NCBI GenBank assembly: GCA_023055425.1
Contig: JALGPY010000001.1
Coordinates: forward strand, 32,911,001 to 32,975,000
Length of the DNA: 64,000 bases
Direction of reading: 5' to 3'
Source of the DNA: Linanthus parryae
Taxonomy: Eukaryota > Streptophyta > Magnoliopsida > Ericales > Polemoniaceae
Shown here: one piece after another, positions 34,811 through 46,200 of the stretch
How the letters are laid out: the number at the start of each line of letters is the position of its first letter
Position numbering within the stretch: the stretch's first letter is position 1
The notes under the pieces: model-generated
Told to the model about the DNA's origin: nothing
Databases searched by the model: none
What the model saw: the letters and a program-made list of their open reading frames with translations, nothing else
Program-made: the position numbers and the translations under genes

Positions 34811-35120
34811 GATGTTCCTTCTATCTCTCTCTACAATTCCCAATTGCAGAAATCAAAATCGAGCTTCTCGTGGGTTTATCTTGTTCTTTCTTCCGTGGAT
34901 GCTAAAATTGGACACAGCCCAAAAACAGAGAGGGTTCTCTGTCATCTGGGTAAGGCTCCACGTTGGTCTTCCATCGAAGGAGAGAGAGAGAAATCCAGAG
35001 GAAAAGAAAAGGGAAGCAAAATTAGAAAATTCGAATGCACCGACACAGTCTCTCTCTGGGAGAGATTGAATTTGAGAATTCTGTTTTTTTCTCTCCCTCT
35101 CTCTTGCTGCCAAAGTGTAT
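34811..35120 (-). promoter_or_regulatory. 5' UTR and proximal promoter of the ERF gene
   Basis: CT/GA-rich leader with several GAGAGA tracts on the minus strand (34822-34835, 34980-34992, 35050-35065, 35090-35105). The transcription start is not determinable. Overlapping frames on both strands are shadows. Confidence 0.5.
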
Positions 35121-35149
35121 TAATTATAGTTGAATGCCGCCATATATGG
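35121..35149 (-). promoter_or_regulatory. TATA-like element and perfect CArG box upstream of the ERF gene
   Basis: ACTATAATTA on the minus strand at 35121-35130 is a possible TATA box. CCATATATGG at 35140-35149 is a full consensus CArG box, the site bound by MADS-domain factors. It is about 330 bp upstream of the ATG. Confidence 0.5.
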
Positions 35150-35473
35150 ATAGCTTTGTAGACGTAAGAGGTTTTTTATTCCTTTTTCTTTTCTTAGCAG
35201 CTTATCTAGACGGGTACATATGTGCGTTTTTTTTTTAAGAGCACTAACTAAATAAAATAAGAGACTCAAAATGAAAGTACTTGTGTTTTTAAAAGAGGAG
35301 TAGTATTTTTTTTAAATAACCATGTCCTCCGGACTAATTAGCGCGGACATGGACTAAATTCACGAGTCTCCAAAAATTATGAGTCGGTCGTGAGGGCAAC
35401 CTGAGATTGCAAGGGGAGAAAACCCTTCAATGTAACATGTATTTTAATACAAAATGCAAAATTTAACGTAGTA
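35150..35473. other. Upstream region, no gene recognised
   Basis: Distal 5' flank of the ERF gene, with no clear element. Confidence 0.4.
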
Positions 35474-35730
35474 CCAGTCTGTTCCAACTCTTTCTTCCCA
35501 TCTGACTTTTTGACTCGTATTTGAGTAATTTTGATCAGCTGATTTGGATAGCAAAATAATATGATTTTTTAATAATTTTTTCACCATATTGTAGATCACT
35601 TTTTGTTCTACAACACCATGAAAAAATTATCAAAAAATTACATCAGTTTGTTATTCAAATTACCGGGTCAAAGTGACCCAGTGAATAGTAATAAAAGTCA
35701 AATTGGGAAGAAAGAGCTGGGACAGAGTGG
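35474..35730. mobile_element. Stowaway-like foldback MITE
   Basis: Flanked by TA (35472-35473 and 35731-35732). Its two arms of over 100 bp pair with each other around a centre near 35600, for example CTCTTTCTTCCCA against TGGGAAGAAAGAG and TGTTCTACAACACCATG against the opposite arm. The right end in reverse, CCACTCTGTCCCAG, resembles the Stowaway terminus. A diverged relative lies at 18017-18260. Confidence 0.82.
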
Positions 35731-35733
35731 TAC

Positions 35734-35790
<57 letters not shown>
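35734..35790 (+). repeat. (AAT)n microsatellite
   Basis: About 19 AAT units adjoining the Stowaway MITE. The poly-Asn frame is a shadow of it. Confidence 0.95.
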
Positions 35791-36239
35791 TGTCTCTCTC
35801 AAAAGAAATAAAAAAATGTCAATATCTCGTGTGGGCAAGTAATATGCGTGGAAAAAAAATATGTCAGAGATTTACATATTTCAAGAAGTTTTGTAACAAA
35901 CAAATATATTGTCATGTTTAATTTCAAAAAATATTGTCATGTTTAAAGTCTTAAGAGATTAATGAATTGTTCATCGATAGTATATTAACTGAGGCCCTTC
36001 CATTAATGAGAGCTCTATTGAACTCCGCACCGTTTACAGTGGTTGTAACATACCGGGGGTTGGGCACCCACCAAGGGTGTTGTTGCACGAAAACATTGGT
36101 TGCTGAATTGTATCCCTAGAATTGTAACTCTAGATAGAAATGCACGCAGTATTAAATACAGTATTTGTTGTATGAGTAGTATTCTCTAAAAAAAAAACAT
36201 ATTTGGGGTTGTGCTGGCCTCCACTCACTTATTTGCTTC
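35791..36239. other. No gene recognised
   Basis: No coding region or terminal repeat supported. Confidence 0.4.
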
Positions 36240-37084
36240 GGAGAAGCACATGGTGGTGTATGCGGTGCCCTTGACCTTAACCACTGAACAACTTATTGAG
36301 ACACATCTTTGCTTGAACTCGCCGGCCACTCGTAGTATAGCATTGGTCATTTCCATCCGATAGTGGTCTGAAAACCTATCTGGTCATAAAACGATTGGAA
36401 TTTGGACGTGTGCACGGCTCTTGCTGTGTGGGTGTCCTCAATCCCTGCCATATTCTTCTGCTACATGAACTTTCACTGAGTGTATGATCCTCTTCCGGTT
36501 CTTTCACATAGGAAATTGTGAAAATTTCTTTTCATTAGAATCCTCTCTTGAATGCGAGGGGAGGCGATTGTCTTGCACGTCATTAATTAGCTGCTACTTG
36601 AATAACACGTTCTCCCTCCTTCAACTTATCGATTATGAGATCTCAACTTCCTGCACTTATTTTTGGGATGCGAGACTACACCATGAAATTCACACCACTT
36701 GGGGTCTCGCAGCTGCTCCACAGTTGGTTGCTTCTGGAGGATTCGCAGTACTCCATCCTTTCTCCATTTCTTACATAACTTGACAATTTCTCCAATGGGG
36801 TTGGGCAGAGGTTAGGCCGGTGTTGATTTGGTGGTCCTCTGGAACTTCTGAGGGGAAGCTATCTTTTGGTACTTCTGAGGAGAGACAATAGCATGGACTT
36901 CAGCATCCCTCCCCTTTTATAGATTTTTTTTTGTATCGGTTGACCTAGAAATGAGACTGCTTGTGTGAGTATGTATGTTTCTTCCCTTTACTTTTCACAA
37001 TAGGCTCAATGTTTCTAGTGCTCTCCAGCAGTCTAGAAAATATTGGTAAATTGTGACTGATGAACAACTCCTTGTAATCAATCA
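36240..37084 (-). pseudogene. Ty3/gypsy gag remnant, C-terminal part
   Basis: Adjoining the solo LTR, the minus strand reads GMLIDYKELFISHNL then PIFSRLLESTRNIEPIVKS, the end of a plant retrotransposon gag domain. Further on (36800-36580) it gives DPKWCEFHGVVSHPKNKCRK and KLKEGERVIQVAAN. This is the gypsy-type 'C-x2-H...H-x4-C' knuckle region that precedes protease. A possible coding stretch continues to about 36240. Frames are broken in several places. It is the continuation of 39476-40209, from which it is separated only by an inserted solo LTR. Confidence 0.72.
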
Positions 37085-37089
37085 GCATC
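37085..37089 (+). repeat. Target-site duplication GCATC, left copy
   Basis: Matches 39476-39480 exactly. Confidence 0.9.
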
Positions 37090-38042
37090 TGACACGATTT
37101 CTTACGTGTAACCACAAGTGCACATGTCAAGTACTATAGGGTAATATTTCAACTCTGAGTTATCGATTCCACATGGACAGACTTGAGAGTTGAGATTATT
37201 CAATTAGTTATTAGCTTAATACGGTATAGGAAGGAAATAATTGTGATTAAAAATGTTGTCGCCCCCAAACAAGTGACTGAATTCAAAAAACGACTAACTA
37301 ATATTTTTGTTTTTGTTTTTATTAATACGAATATGGAGAACACTAGATAGTTTTAGGATTCATAGGGTATTTAGACAACTCAAGACTATGATTTGAAACA
37401 CTCTACCTACGTCTAGTTATACCTGGTCACACTCATTACGATCTTCTGTCGATCTCACACAAATCTACGTTCCGGTCTACTTCGAGTCTTTTCGGTCCAC
37501 CTCCGTCTACCGTTACGTTCTAGTTAGCTAGCCAGGTTCGCTCAAGGGGTCATGTCGGTCCACCGATTACGCTAATCTTAACTACGTCTAACTGTAACAA
37601 CCTACACACGGTCATTCAAGTCTCTATCTCCTGTCGGTCTCAAGAAACTACAAGAATGCCAACAAAATTCTTCGCGAATCCGAGTTCATTCACTGTCGTG
37701 CATGTATTGGATGATCTAACCAAACAAACTAAAAATTAAGAACAAGAATTTATCGGATAACTAGAACGATGCGTAGAATTAAGTTCAAGACATGAAATCA
37801 AATACACAAATCCAAAAGTTCTAAAATAAACCCTAGCTCTCCATAAACTATCTAGCTAAAGAGGTTTAGCTACTCATAGAGTAGAAAAAAAAATACGAGT
37901 TCTTCCGTAAACATGATAACAAGAGAGGAGAAAGAAATCAAACATGAAACTCGAGCTTCACGTATTTGTCTTCTTCTTTTTTTCTTCTTACTTGCCTCTG
38001 CGTATAATGGCGTAGAATCATCCCCCTGCCAATGTAAAACAA

Positions 38043-38054
38043 CCTCTATTTATC
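38043..38054 (-). promoter_or_regulatory. TATA box of the 37090-39475 solo LTR
   Basis: GATAAATAGAGG on the minus strand, about 160 bp downstream in LTR sense of the GTTCG/CGAAC cluster. Confidence 0.5.
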
Positions 38055-38214
38055 TTGATGTAAAAAATCTATTTTTTTTCACTTTAGCCCCTCCAAGATT
38101 GTGGGAGAATTCAAACTTCACCTTAGGGTTGTAAATAAACCCCCGTTCTTCTTCTTTTCTTAAACTTCTCATCAATTACGCTTCGCCCCAACAAAAGTAG
38201 TCGTCTGGAATACA

Positions 38215-38321
38215 TGTTCGCACAGAGCAGCAGAGTGTTGGTTTTGTTCGCACACGAACACTTTTCTGAGAGATTGTCTTAGTATTGATGTTCTCACGAA
38301 CAGTTCGTGTCTTCGTACGAA
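38215..38321 (-). promoter_or_regulatory. Cluster of GTTCG/CGAAC inverted repeats
   Basis: TGTTCGCACACGAACA (38245-38260), CACGAACAGTTCGTG (38295-38309) and TTCGTACGAA (38312-38321) are perfect or near-perfect inverted repeats packed together upstream of the TATA box. They occupy the same relative place as the TGCGTA palindromes of the related LTRs. Confidence 0.65.
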
Positions 38322-39475
38322 CAGCCCCTGGGAACAGCTTTGAAATCTTCATTCACTTCTCAGTTTTGCTTCTTCTGCGCTCTGCTCTGTTTTTCTCTTA
38401 TGATCTTTTTCTTCGATTTTGTGGTTGAGTTTCAGGTTGTATTGGGTGATTCATTGGCTGTGAATGTGGTATCTTGGGTCTGATGTGGAGAAGGCGAAGG
38501 CAATGGAGTTACTAGCTAGCTATGGTCTGTGGTGGTTTAGGTGGTGGCTGCACTGTGGCAGTGGTGGTGAGCTGGTGATTATGGCAGGTTATGGTGATAA
38601 TGGTTGTTCATGTGGTGGCTCATTGGTTCAGGACCTTCAGGTCGTTAACTTGGAGGATGAGGTGGAGTTTGTGTTGTAGGTCTGATGGTGTATGGGCAGG
38701 AGGTAACTTGTTTTGTTGATGGTCTAAAGGTGGAATTAGGTTGGTAATGGTCTGCTAGTAATGATGAATGGTTAAGTTTGTTGGAGATTAAAGGATATGG
38801 CAGTGTGAGGGATGATTTGCAGGTGAAGAAGATTAGTTGGTGTAAGGTGAATTGGTGATTCATGGCTATGGTCTGATATGGCTAATTGGGATAGCATTGA
38901 AGGTTGTTAGGTTTGTGGAGAAGGCATTGAGATGATTTGGTAATGGAGGTTAGGAGTAGTAATGGTGACTATAAATTGTTGACAGGTTCATTAATGGAGG
39001 ATTTTGGTGTATGGAGTTGTTTAGTTAGGCTTTGTTGGGTGGATTGGTGTAGTACTGGTGATGGTTAAGGGAGAATTGGTATTGATTAGTGGTAGTTTTA
39101 GGTGGCTATGGAGCAGGATGCGAAGGTGGAGAATTGGTATTGTGGTTTGGCTCATCGCAACAAATATTTATTGCTTTCATCTTCTTTTCTCTCCATTTTC
39201 TTGATCTTTTTCCGTTTTCAAAGTTCGAATTCATTCCCGTCCCACGCTCTTGAGCCTCCGGTACCTGGGAAAACAAAGCAACTACAAATACCGGCGTAAA
39301 ATGTGCCAATCATAGCTCAAATCAACTAAAAACGTCCTGACTAATCAAACAAGCACATTAAGCTCTAACTAACAAATCCCACAAGATAATAGTCTATTTC
39401 TCAAATAAATTACCCAAAAATCACGAGAACTGTCAGCTTTCAAGTTTAAATATAACACCGTAAACGGGTTTATCA

Positions 39476-40209
39476 GCATCCCCTACAGGTAGATGTCCAC
39501 ATACCTCTGTTCATGGACTTCTTTTTCTCATTCCAAATACTTAAGATGGAACCTCTTGATGAATGTTACTCCCTCTTCACCCTCCTTCTGTACAATGCGA
39601 GAGTGACAGATGGTGGTGGTTTTTCTCCTTCACTTTGAAGAGTTTGATACAGAAATTCTTCACCATGTTTTCGCATGTGCAAATGGAGTTAGGCTCGAGC
39701 TGCCTATACCAATTATATGGCACTTGTCCCAGAGGCTTGGGGAACTCTCGCATCCTGAAGTTCTTATTTGTTCCATAAGGCCCTAGCGGATCGATGAATC
39801 TCATAACATGTTCCTACACATTTTTGTTGACCTCTTTGAACTTTTAATGTATTGTATCCTGGGGGATTGGTCCTCAGATAGGTCTTCATTAGGATAACAT
39901 GTGTGCATTATGTTCTAGGCAGAACATTGGTGTTTTGTCCCCTAGCTAGCCATGAATATTTCTAGCCTCTTTTGAATGAAGACATGGTATTTATGGGTGC
40001 TGCAAATGGGGTGACTCTCATTCCATCTCATTCTAGTGAATGAGGGTTTGACAGAGAGTCAGATAGGGCAGGGTTTTCATTTTCTGGGGTGAGGCTTCGA
40101 ATTGCTCCAGGGACATGACTTGCGAAGAAGAGTTTCTCTAGATTGTGGCTGGTGAAGTTTGGGAGTTTCCAAGGGAATTCTCAAGTTGAGCATCGAATCT
40201 TGGAGGTGG
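39476..40209 (-). pseudogene. Ty3/gypsy gag remnant, N-terminal and central part
   Basis: The minus-strand frame 39804-39577 reads MRFIDPLGPYGTNKNFRMRE then FPKPLGQVPYNWYRQLEPNS, the gag core domain pattern 'LRxFPxSLxxxAxxWYxxL'. A frame change leads to GVTFIKRFHLKYLE, a stop, EVHEQRYVDIYL, a stop and GML, where the solo LTR is inserted. The remaining 39810-40209 should hold the gag N-terminus but is too decayed to read. It is cut at 40210 by the LTR of the large non-coding element. Confidence 0.75.
40205..40209 (+). repeat. Left flank GGTGG of the large non-coding element
   Basis: This would be one copy of the 5-bp target duplication. The partner is lost because the other LTR is truncated at about 54005. 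Confidence 0.4.
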
Positions 40210-42354
40210 TGCAACAACCCCCTTATCCGGCTCGGACAAGACCGGGAGGGTGATTCTAAAAGTAACGGTGAAAATCAAAAGCATAACATTCCACAACATA
40301 TTTTTATAAAATTAAACATCATATTTATTCTTTATGTATGATACATGAGATGTCTACTATTACAAAATCATTAACTAACACTACTAGATATTAATTGTGA
40401 TTCTATGTGAGTCGCGTACCCAGTCAGTCCATAGTCTCCAGCTCCTAGAACTGCGGTGGGAAGAAAAACAGGAACCGCAGTTTTCAAAGTCAGCACGGAA
40501 ATACTGAGTAAGGGACACCCAACCTCGTAAAACAAACGATACTGAATAATTTCTTTTCACAACAAATATAAAGAGGAATAGCTCATAAAAATGTAATATT
40601 GAACAAAATAGAGTAGAAACTCGAATAAAATTCTTATCTTCTCAATCTTATTCCCAATCTCTTTCTTATTTTCTTGCAAAAATATCATTTTTCTCAGAGA
40701 AAGTTGTATAATTAACTTTGTTGTTACGGGGGAGAGTCTACTATACTATCACTAGAAGCCATTACCTTAAGTGCCGGCACCCCCCTAAGACTCCTTGCGG
40801 AAAAAGAGGTGAGTACATGGAGCGACCCGGCAGGTTGCGACCGGGTAAAAAATACACTGGCAGAGTGACCGAAGTCAACACGACAGTAATAATCACAGGC
40901 CGGGTGACTGAAGTCAACACGAAAATAATAAACTTCACCCGCACAACTCTTTTCACTTTACGTTATTTACAGATTATTATTATTGTATGACAGTATCAAA
41001 GCAACTTCTTTAAAATGCAAGGAAATCATAAATAAAACAGGTAAATAAATAACAAAAACATTTTGAGACAAGTATTAAAAATCATGTTACGACATGAAAT
41101 GAGCTAGGCACGTAAGGCTTGGCATGTTCACTTACCTTATTCCACAACAATTAGCACATAAAGCTCATATGTTCGTCATCCTCGTCTATGAACCTGTCAC
41201 CTACAAATTATACTTTCTTGTTTATGTCATATATTGCTAAAAACTTTAGCGAGTGTCGTATTGAAATTGAGATCAATCAGTTTCCCCCCTTCATTTACTA
41301 ACACGCAAGCTTAACCTCATGCTAGAATAATACGATTCCCAATTACAACCTGCTTATATCAAATTTTATAAAGATATTGCCGAGTAAGAAATTTGCTTTT
41401 AAATTCAAAACTCTCTTATTGTTAATAAACACTAATGTAGTTATCGCTTTTTAAAGATGATATTTCTTCTTGAAAACGATTTAGTTATAAATAATCACTT
41501 GTTATAAGACTATAGAAAACTACAAATACTTAAGTTAATGTAGAAAATATTGATTCATAACTATTTGTAAAATTAAATGCGTCCTTGTAATCATGAACAA
41601 CTTTTAAATATTTCACAAGTCATATTCTAAAGTTTCAATATTTTAATAAAACTTCATTTACTAACTTATATAAAAACAACTATTTAAACAAAACAACCCT
41701 GTTTAATTTATAACAATATTCCCTAAGAGACTTCAAAAACCCAATTTATTTTTGTGGAGTTAGAATAAAATTAGAAATTCGAGAAATAGTTTCGATCCAA
41801 TTAACATATGTTTATATACAACTCAAGTTAAAAAGACAACACACCCCCTACTAAAGATAACAGTTTAATAAAAGACACTTTTTACCCTTAGAGATCCTTG
41901 AAAATACATTTTCACCACCTAAACATGAACATATGTGATTCCTTCTACCCAAATCTGATCAGATCCAACAAGCTTGCTTTTTGATTGTCTAAAACAGATT
42001 ATGATAGGGTTTAGATCGTACCTTGGCCAAAAATGGAGGAAAAGAGACGAGAAACAAGTCCCTACGAATATGTCGTCGAGCAGTCGTCGGCGTTGATGGT
42101 CGGGGCTAACTCCGAAGGCTTGGGCTCCGTATGAGGCCTCCTTAAGCTCCCTAGGACCTCCGGGATTCGGTTGGTACTGTTTTGGAGGGGTGGGTAACAC
42201 TGTTGGTGCTTGACCCACCTTTCGCCAGTTTTAATGGTGGGTTCGGCGGCGGTGGCTGTCTCAGCGGCTCCGGCAGCGACTGCTGCTTCTTCAGATGCTT
42301 TTGGGTTCGAACCCAACTACAGAGTGGGAGAGAGAGACTGGAAAGGGAGGAGAA
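40210..42354 (-). repeat. 3' LTR of the large element, distal part
   Basis: From the terminus TGCAACAACCCCCTTATCC to the copia insertion point. It is collinear with 50366-54005, apart from the solo LTR inserted in that copy. Confidence 0.88.
42350..42354 (+). repeat. Target-site duplication GAGAA, left copy
   Basis: Matches 47578-47582 exactly. Confidence 0.9.
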
Positions 42355-42511
42355 TGTTATGATAAGTAAACTAAATAGGTCACTATATTATTTTGTAATA
42401 TTCTGAGGAGCTAGGTCGTTATTTATGTTGTATAGCCTATATATATAGGACCCTTGTATATCTTTTATGATGTGATGAATACACATTATTCTTCCACCAA
42501 CAATCTTATCA
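42355..42511 (+). repeat. 5' LTR of the 42355-47577 copia element
   Basis: 157 bp, TGTTATGATAAG to CTTATCA. Contains a TATA-like CTATATATATAGG near 42438. Confidence 0.95.
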
Positions 42512-42523
42512 TGGTATCAGAGC
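42512..42523 (+). other. Primer-binding site (tRNA-iMet)
   Basis: TGGTATCAGAGC starts immediately after the 5' LTR, the standard PBS of plant copia elements. Confidence 0.95.
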
Positions 42524-43213
42524 CATCAAGATTTTAGGGTTTAGGTTTTTTTTGTTTCTCAACCGAAGAACTCACGGACAGAGCCTCGTTCGACCATCTT
42601 CCGATCGTCGAACAATCTCACCTCCCAGTCCAACTGAGTCGGAACGTAAATCCGACTGCGGCCCCGAAGTTTCGAAGCAAACAGAGAACCCACGCGCCCG
42701 CACGCACCTCCTCAGCTGCTGCATCTCCGCCTCCACGCTCCACGCGCCGTCCAACTCGGGTGCGCCCGGCTTATCCTCTGGTTCGCGGCTCACACGCGGC
42801 TTGCGGCTTCCGTCCTCTCATCCGGCTCAGCCGATCTGTTTCGGCTTCCGTTCGGCTAACAGAGCCGCCTTCTGCGCCGTCAGCTCCATCAGGGCTTCCG
42901 AAGCCGTTCAACGCCAATCGGCTCCCACGCGGCTTCCAAAACGATTTCGGCTGTTTCAGCTAGTGATCCAGCCACCGTTCCGTTCCAGAGCTCCGTTCCA
43001 GCCAGCAAGCTCTGCCTTGCCGTTTTCAGCCCGTTTTCGGCTCCGATTTGAACTGGATCACTCCGGTTCCCAAGGTTTTTCGGTACTCTGAGTCTGTTTT
43101 CGCGGTCTGTTTTGTGAGATTCGGTCCTCAAGTTATTGTTTCTTGATATTTGAGGGTTATTTTACCCGTATTCTTGACCGTTGTTCTTGTGATTGGATTC
43201 GTGACTTGTCACA
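42524..43213 (+). other. 5' leader of the copia element, GC-rich
   Basis: About 690 bp between PBS and gag ATG, distinctly richer in GC than the rest of the element. The open frame 42552-43091 (Arg/Ser/Pro-rich) has no recognisable domain and is most likely chance. Confidence 0.6.
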
Positions 43214-46200
43214 ATGGATAGGTTTGATGTTTCTAAGCCTATATTGACTGTCTTGGATGGACCTAATTATGTGCTTTGGTCTCGTGAGTTCTCTAACTTC
43301 TTGCGGAGCAAGAAATTATGGCGCATGGTATTGGGGAAAGTTCCTAGGCCTACTGTAGTTCCTCCACCGAAGGCTCCTGCAACTGAGTCTACTGTCACTC
43401 TTGAAGATCTTCAAGAAGAGTGGGATGTTGTTAATGCTCAGATTATCACCTGGATTGGCAATACATCGGTTTCATCCATACGGAACCAGTTTGGTCGCTT
43501 TGAGACCGCCCAAGAGGTGTGGGACTTTCTTAGCTCAAGGTACACTACTTCCGATCTCTCCCATCAATATCAGCAGATGCAGGAAATTAACAAAATGAGA
43601 CAAGAGCCGGGCCAATCCATCCATGCCTTCTTGGCTCAAATGCATGCTGCGTGGGACCAGTTGGCTCAGTCTGAGCCCAAATGGAAGTGTTCTGAAGATG
43701 TGGCCTTGTACTTGACATACCGAGATCGTTTGCGTCTCATTCAGTTTCTTATGGCTCTCGATGATGCTTATGAGCTTGTTCGCTCGTCTCTCCTCCACAG
43801 GACTCCACTTCGTACACTTGATTCTGCTGTTGCTAACTTTTGTCTGATGAAGTTCGTCTTGGTCTGGTACGTCCTCAGAGGCAGAGTGACATGGTGCTTG
43901 CTACTTCTCGGTCACAGTCTTCTCCTATGTCTCGCTCACAGGGTAATCACAGAGAATGTAGTTATTGTCATGATACTGGTCATCACATATCTGTTTGTCC
44001 GGCGTCGCAATGCCGAAATTGTCAGGAGTATGGACATTGGGCCAGAGATTGTACTAAGGTTAAAGGACAAGGAGGTGGCTTCAGACAGAACAACAAAGGA
44101 GGTAAACACAGAGCATCAGGAAAAACGTCAACTGCAGCAGTCGCTAATTCTTCCACACAGCCTGATCTTGTTGAGGTGGCCAATTCTCTGAAGAAAATTC
44201 TTTCATTAGCAGACTCTAAACCAGCTCTCTCAGTAAACTCAGGTAACTCGTCATGGTACTTTGATTCTGGATGCTGTAATCATATGACGTCTGATGCTTC
44301 TGTTTTTACATCAAAATTTGCATATGTTCCTGCTCCTGTAATCCACACTGCTGATGATTCGAACATGCATGTTACACATAATGGATCTGTTTCTACTGCC
44401 AGTTTGTCGCTTCCTGATACATACTTGATTCCTAAGCTTGCTTTGAATCTTATCTCGGTGGGTCAGTTATGTGAACTTGGACTTGATGTTATTTTCTCTA
44501 CTAATGGTTGTCGTGTGCAGGATCCACAGACGGGGAAGCTTCTTGGGATCGGTCGTAGGGTTGGACGATTGCTTGAGCTCACCAATCTTAATCTTCCGCT
44601 GCGTCTTGTCGAGTCTCGTCACTCTCTAGCTTCCACAGCTCCTTCTTTTAGTTTATGGCACTCTAGGTTAGGTCATGCCTCTTCTGGTGTAATAAAGAAA
44701 CTTGTCTCTAGTGGCAATCTAGGAACAATTGAAGTTGATCATTTCGAATGTCTTCCTTGTCAGCTTGCAAAACAACCCGCATTATCATTTAATAAAAGTA
44801 ATTATGTTTCTTCGGCTCCTTTTGACTTAGTTCATTCTGATGTTTGGGGTCCTTCCCCTCATGCCACTATGGGGGGTTCTAGATATTTTGTCCTCTTTAT
44901 TGATGATTTTACTCGTTACACCTGGATTTATCTTATGAAAAATCGTTCAGAGCTACCTCAACTCTATCTTGAGTTTGCCGCCATGGTAAAAACTCAATTA
45001 TCTCGTCCCATTAAAGTCTTTAGGGCTGACAATGCTGGAGAATACACAGAAATAGAATTCCTTACCGCTATTCGTTCTCAAGGCACCCTGCCTCAACGTT
45101 CGTGCCCTGGCACTTCCCAACAAAATGGTCGTGCCAAGCGCAAACATCGCCACATTCTTGACTCGGTCCATGCCCTACTCATATCATCCTCTTGTCCTGA
45201 ACGTTTTTGGGGGGAAGCAGCACTTACTGCTGTTTATACAACCAATCGTGTTCCAAGTCCTACAATACAGAATATGACCCCATATGAGAAAATTTATGGT
45301 GTTCCTCCCGACTACTCATCTCTTCGTGTTTTTGGTTGTGTTGGTTTTGTTCTTCTACATCCCCATGAACACAACAAGTTGGAACCTCGATCTCGCGTCT
45401 GTTGTTTCCTTGGGTATGGTATTGAACACAAAGGGTATCGTCTGTGGGACCCAGTCTCCAAGCGTCTTCGTATCTCTCGACATGTTGTCTTCTGGGAGCA
45501 TAAAATGTTCTCAAGTGTCTCTTCGTTCCACTCTTCCACAGTGGTTGATAATCCTGCGTTCACTGATCCGTCATATGATTTTTTCCCTGTGGAACCAACA
45601 CCAAGTCTGTCTGAGCTCCTACATAACAATCCTACATCACCGGGCCCAACTCCCGAGACAGCTTCTCCTTCCAACGGATCCACGACCACATTGATTGAGC
45701 ATGTTGATGATTATGCTGATGATAATGAAACCCTAGACGAGTTACAAATGGATAACCCTGATCCTCCCATGGATAGTCCTGTTGCCCATCCAAATGAGGA
45801 TGCAGAACTGCGCAGATCCACCAGAGAGAAGATAATTCCAACACGGTTTTGTGATTTTGTTATGAGTACTATTATTAAACAGCATGAGCCTCAGTCATAT
45901 AGAGAAGCAAAGTATGATCCACGCTGGGTGAAGGCAATGGAGGATGAGTTGGATGCTTTAGCAAAAACCAAAACTTGGGATCTTGTTTCATTACCTTCAG
46001 GTAAAAGGACAGTTGGGTGCAGGTGGATATATAAGATTAAGACTCGTTCTGATGGTACTATTGAGAGATATAAAGCACGATTGGTGGCTAGAGGCTTCAC
46101 ACAGGAATATGGTATTGATTATGAAGATACTTTTGCTCTAGTGGCCCGACTCACCACAGTACGCACTCTGATAGCCGTTGCTGCTCAGAAGCGTTGGACT

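Larger units (their letters stand above)
37090..39475 (-). mobile_element. Solo LTR of an Athila-like gypsy element, 2.4 kb
   Basis: On the minus strand it runs TGATAAACCCGTTTACGG ... GAAATCGTGTCA, with a perfect 5-bp GCATC duplication. Removing it joins two halves of a gag reading frame. Its end region (ACACGTAAGAA) and layout match the LTR at 26391: cluster of inverted repeats, then TATA box, then terminal block. Short frames at 37913-39309 are not genes. Confidence 0.88.

Noticed and set aside
34811..34843. N-terminal extension of the ERF protein (11 residues)
   Set aside because: It would start at TTG. The ATG at 34810 has a good context and gives the usual short N-terminus of this group.
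35703..35921. Frame with a poly-Asn run
   Set aside because: Translation of the AAT microsatellite next to a MITE.
42300..42316. tRNA B-box-like GGGTTCGAACCC
   Set aside because: It is a palindrome in the LTR with no A box or cloverleaf around it, and the paralogous LTR copy diverges there.
42552..43091. 179-codon frame in the copia leader
   Set aside because: Arg/Ser/Pro-rich and overlapping opposite-strand frames in a GC-rich leader. No domain, and it lies upstream of the clear gag start.
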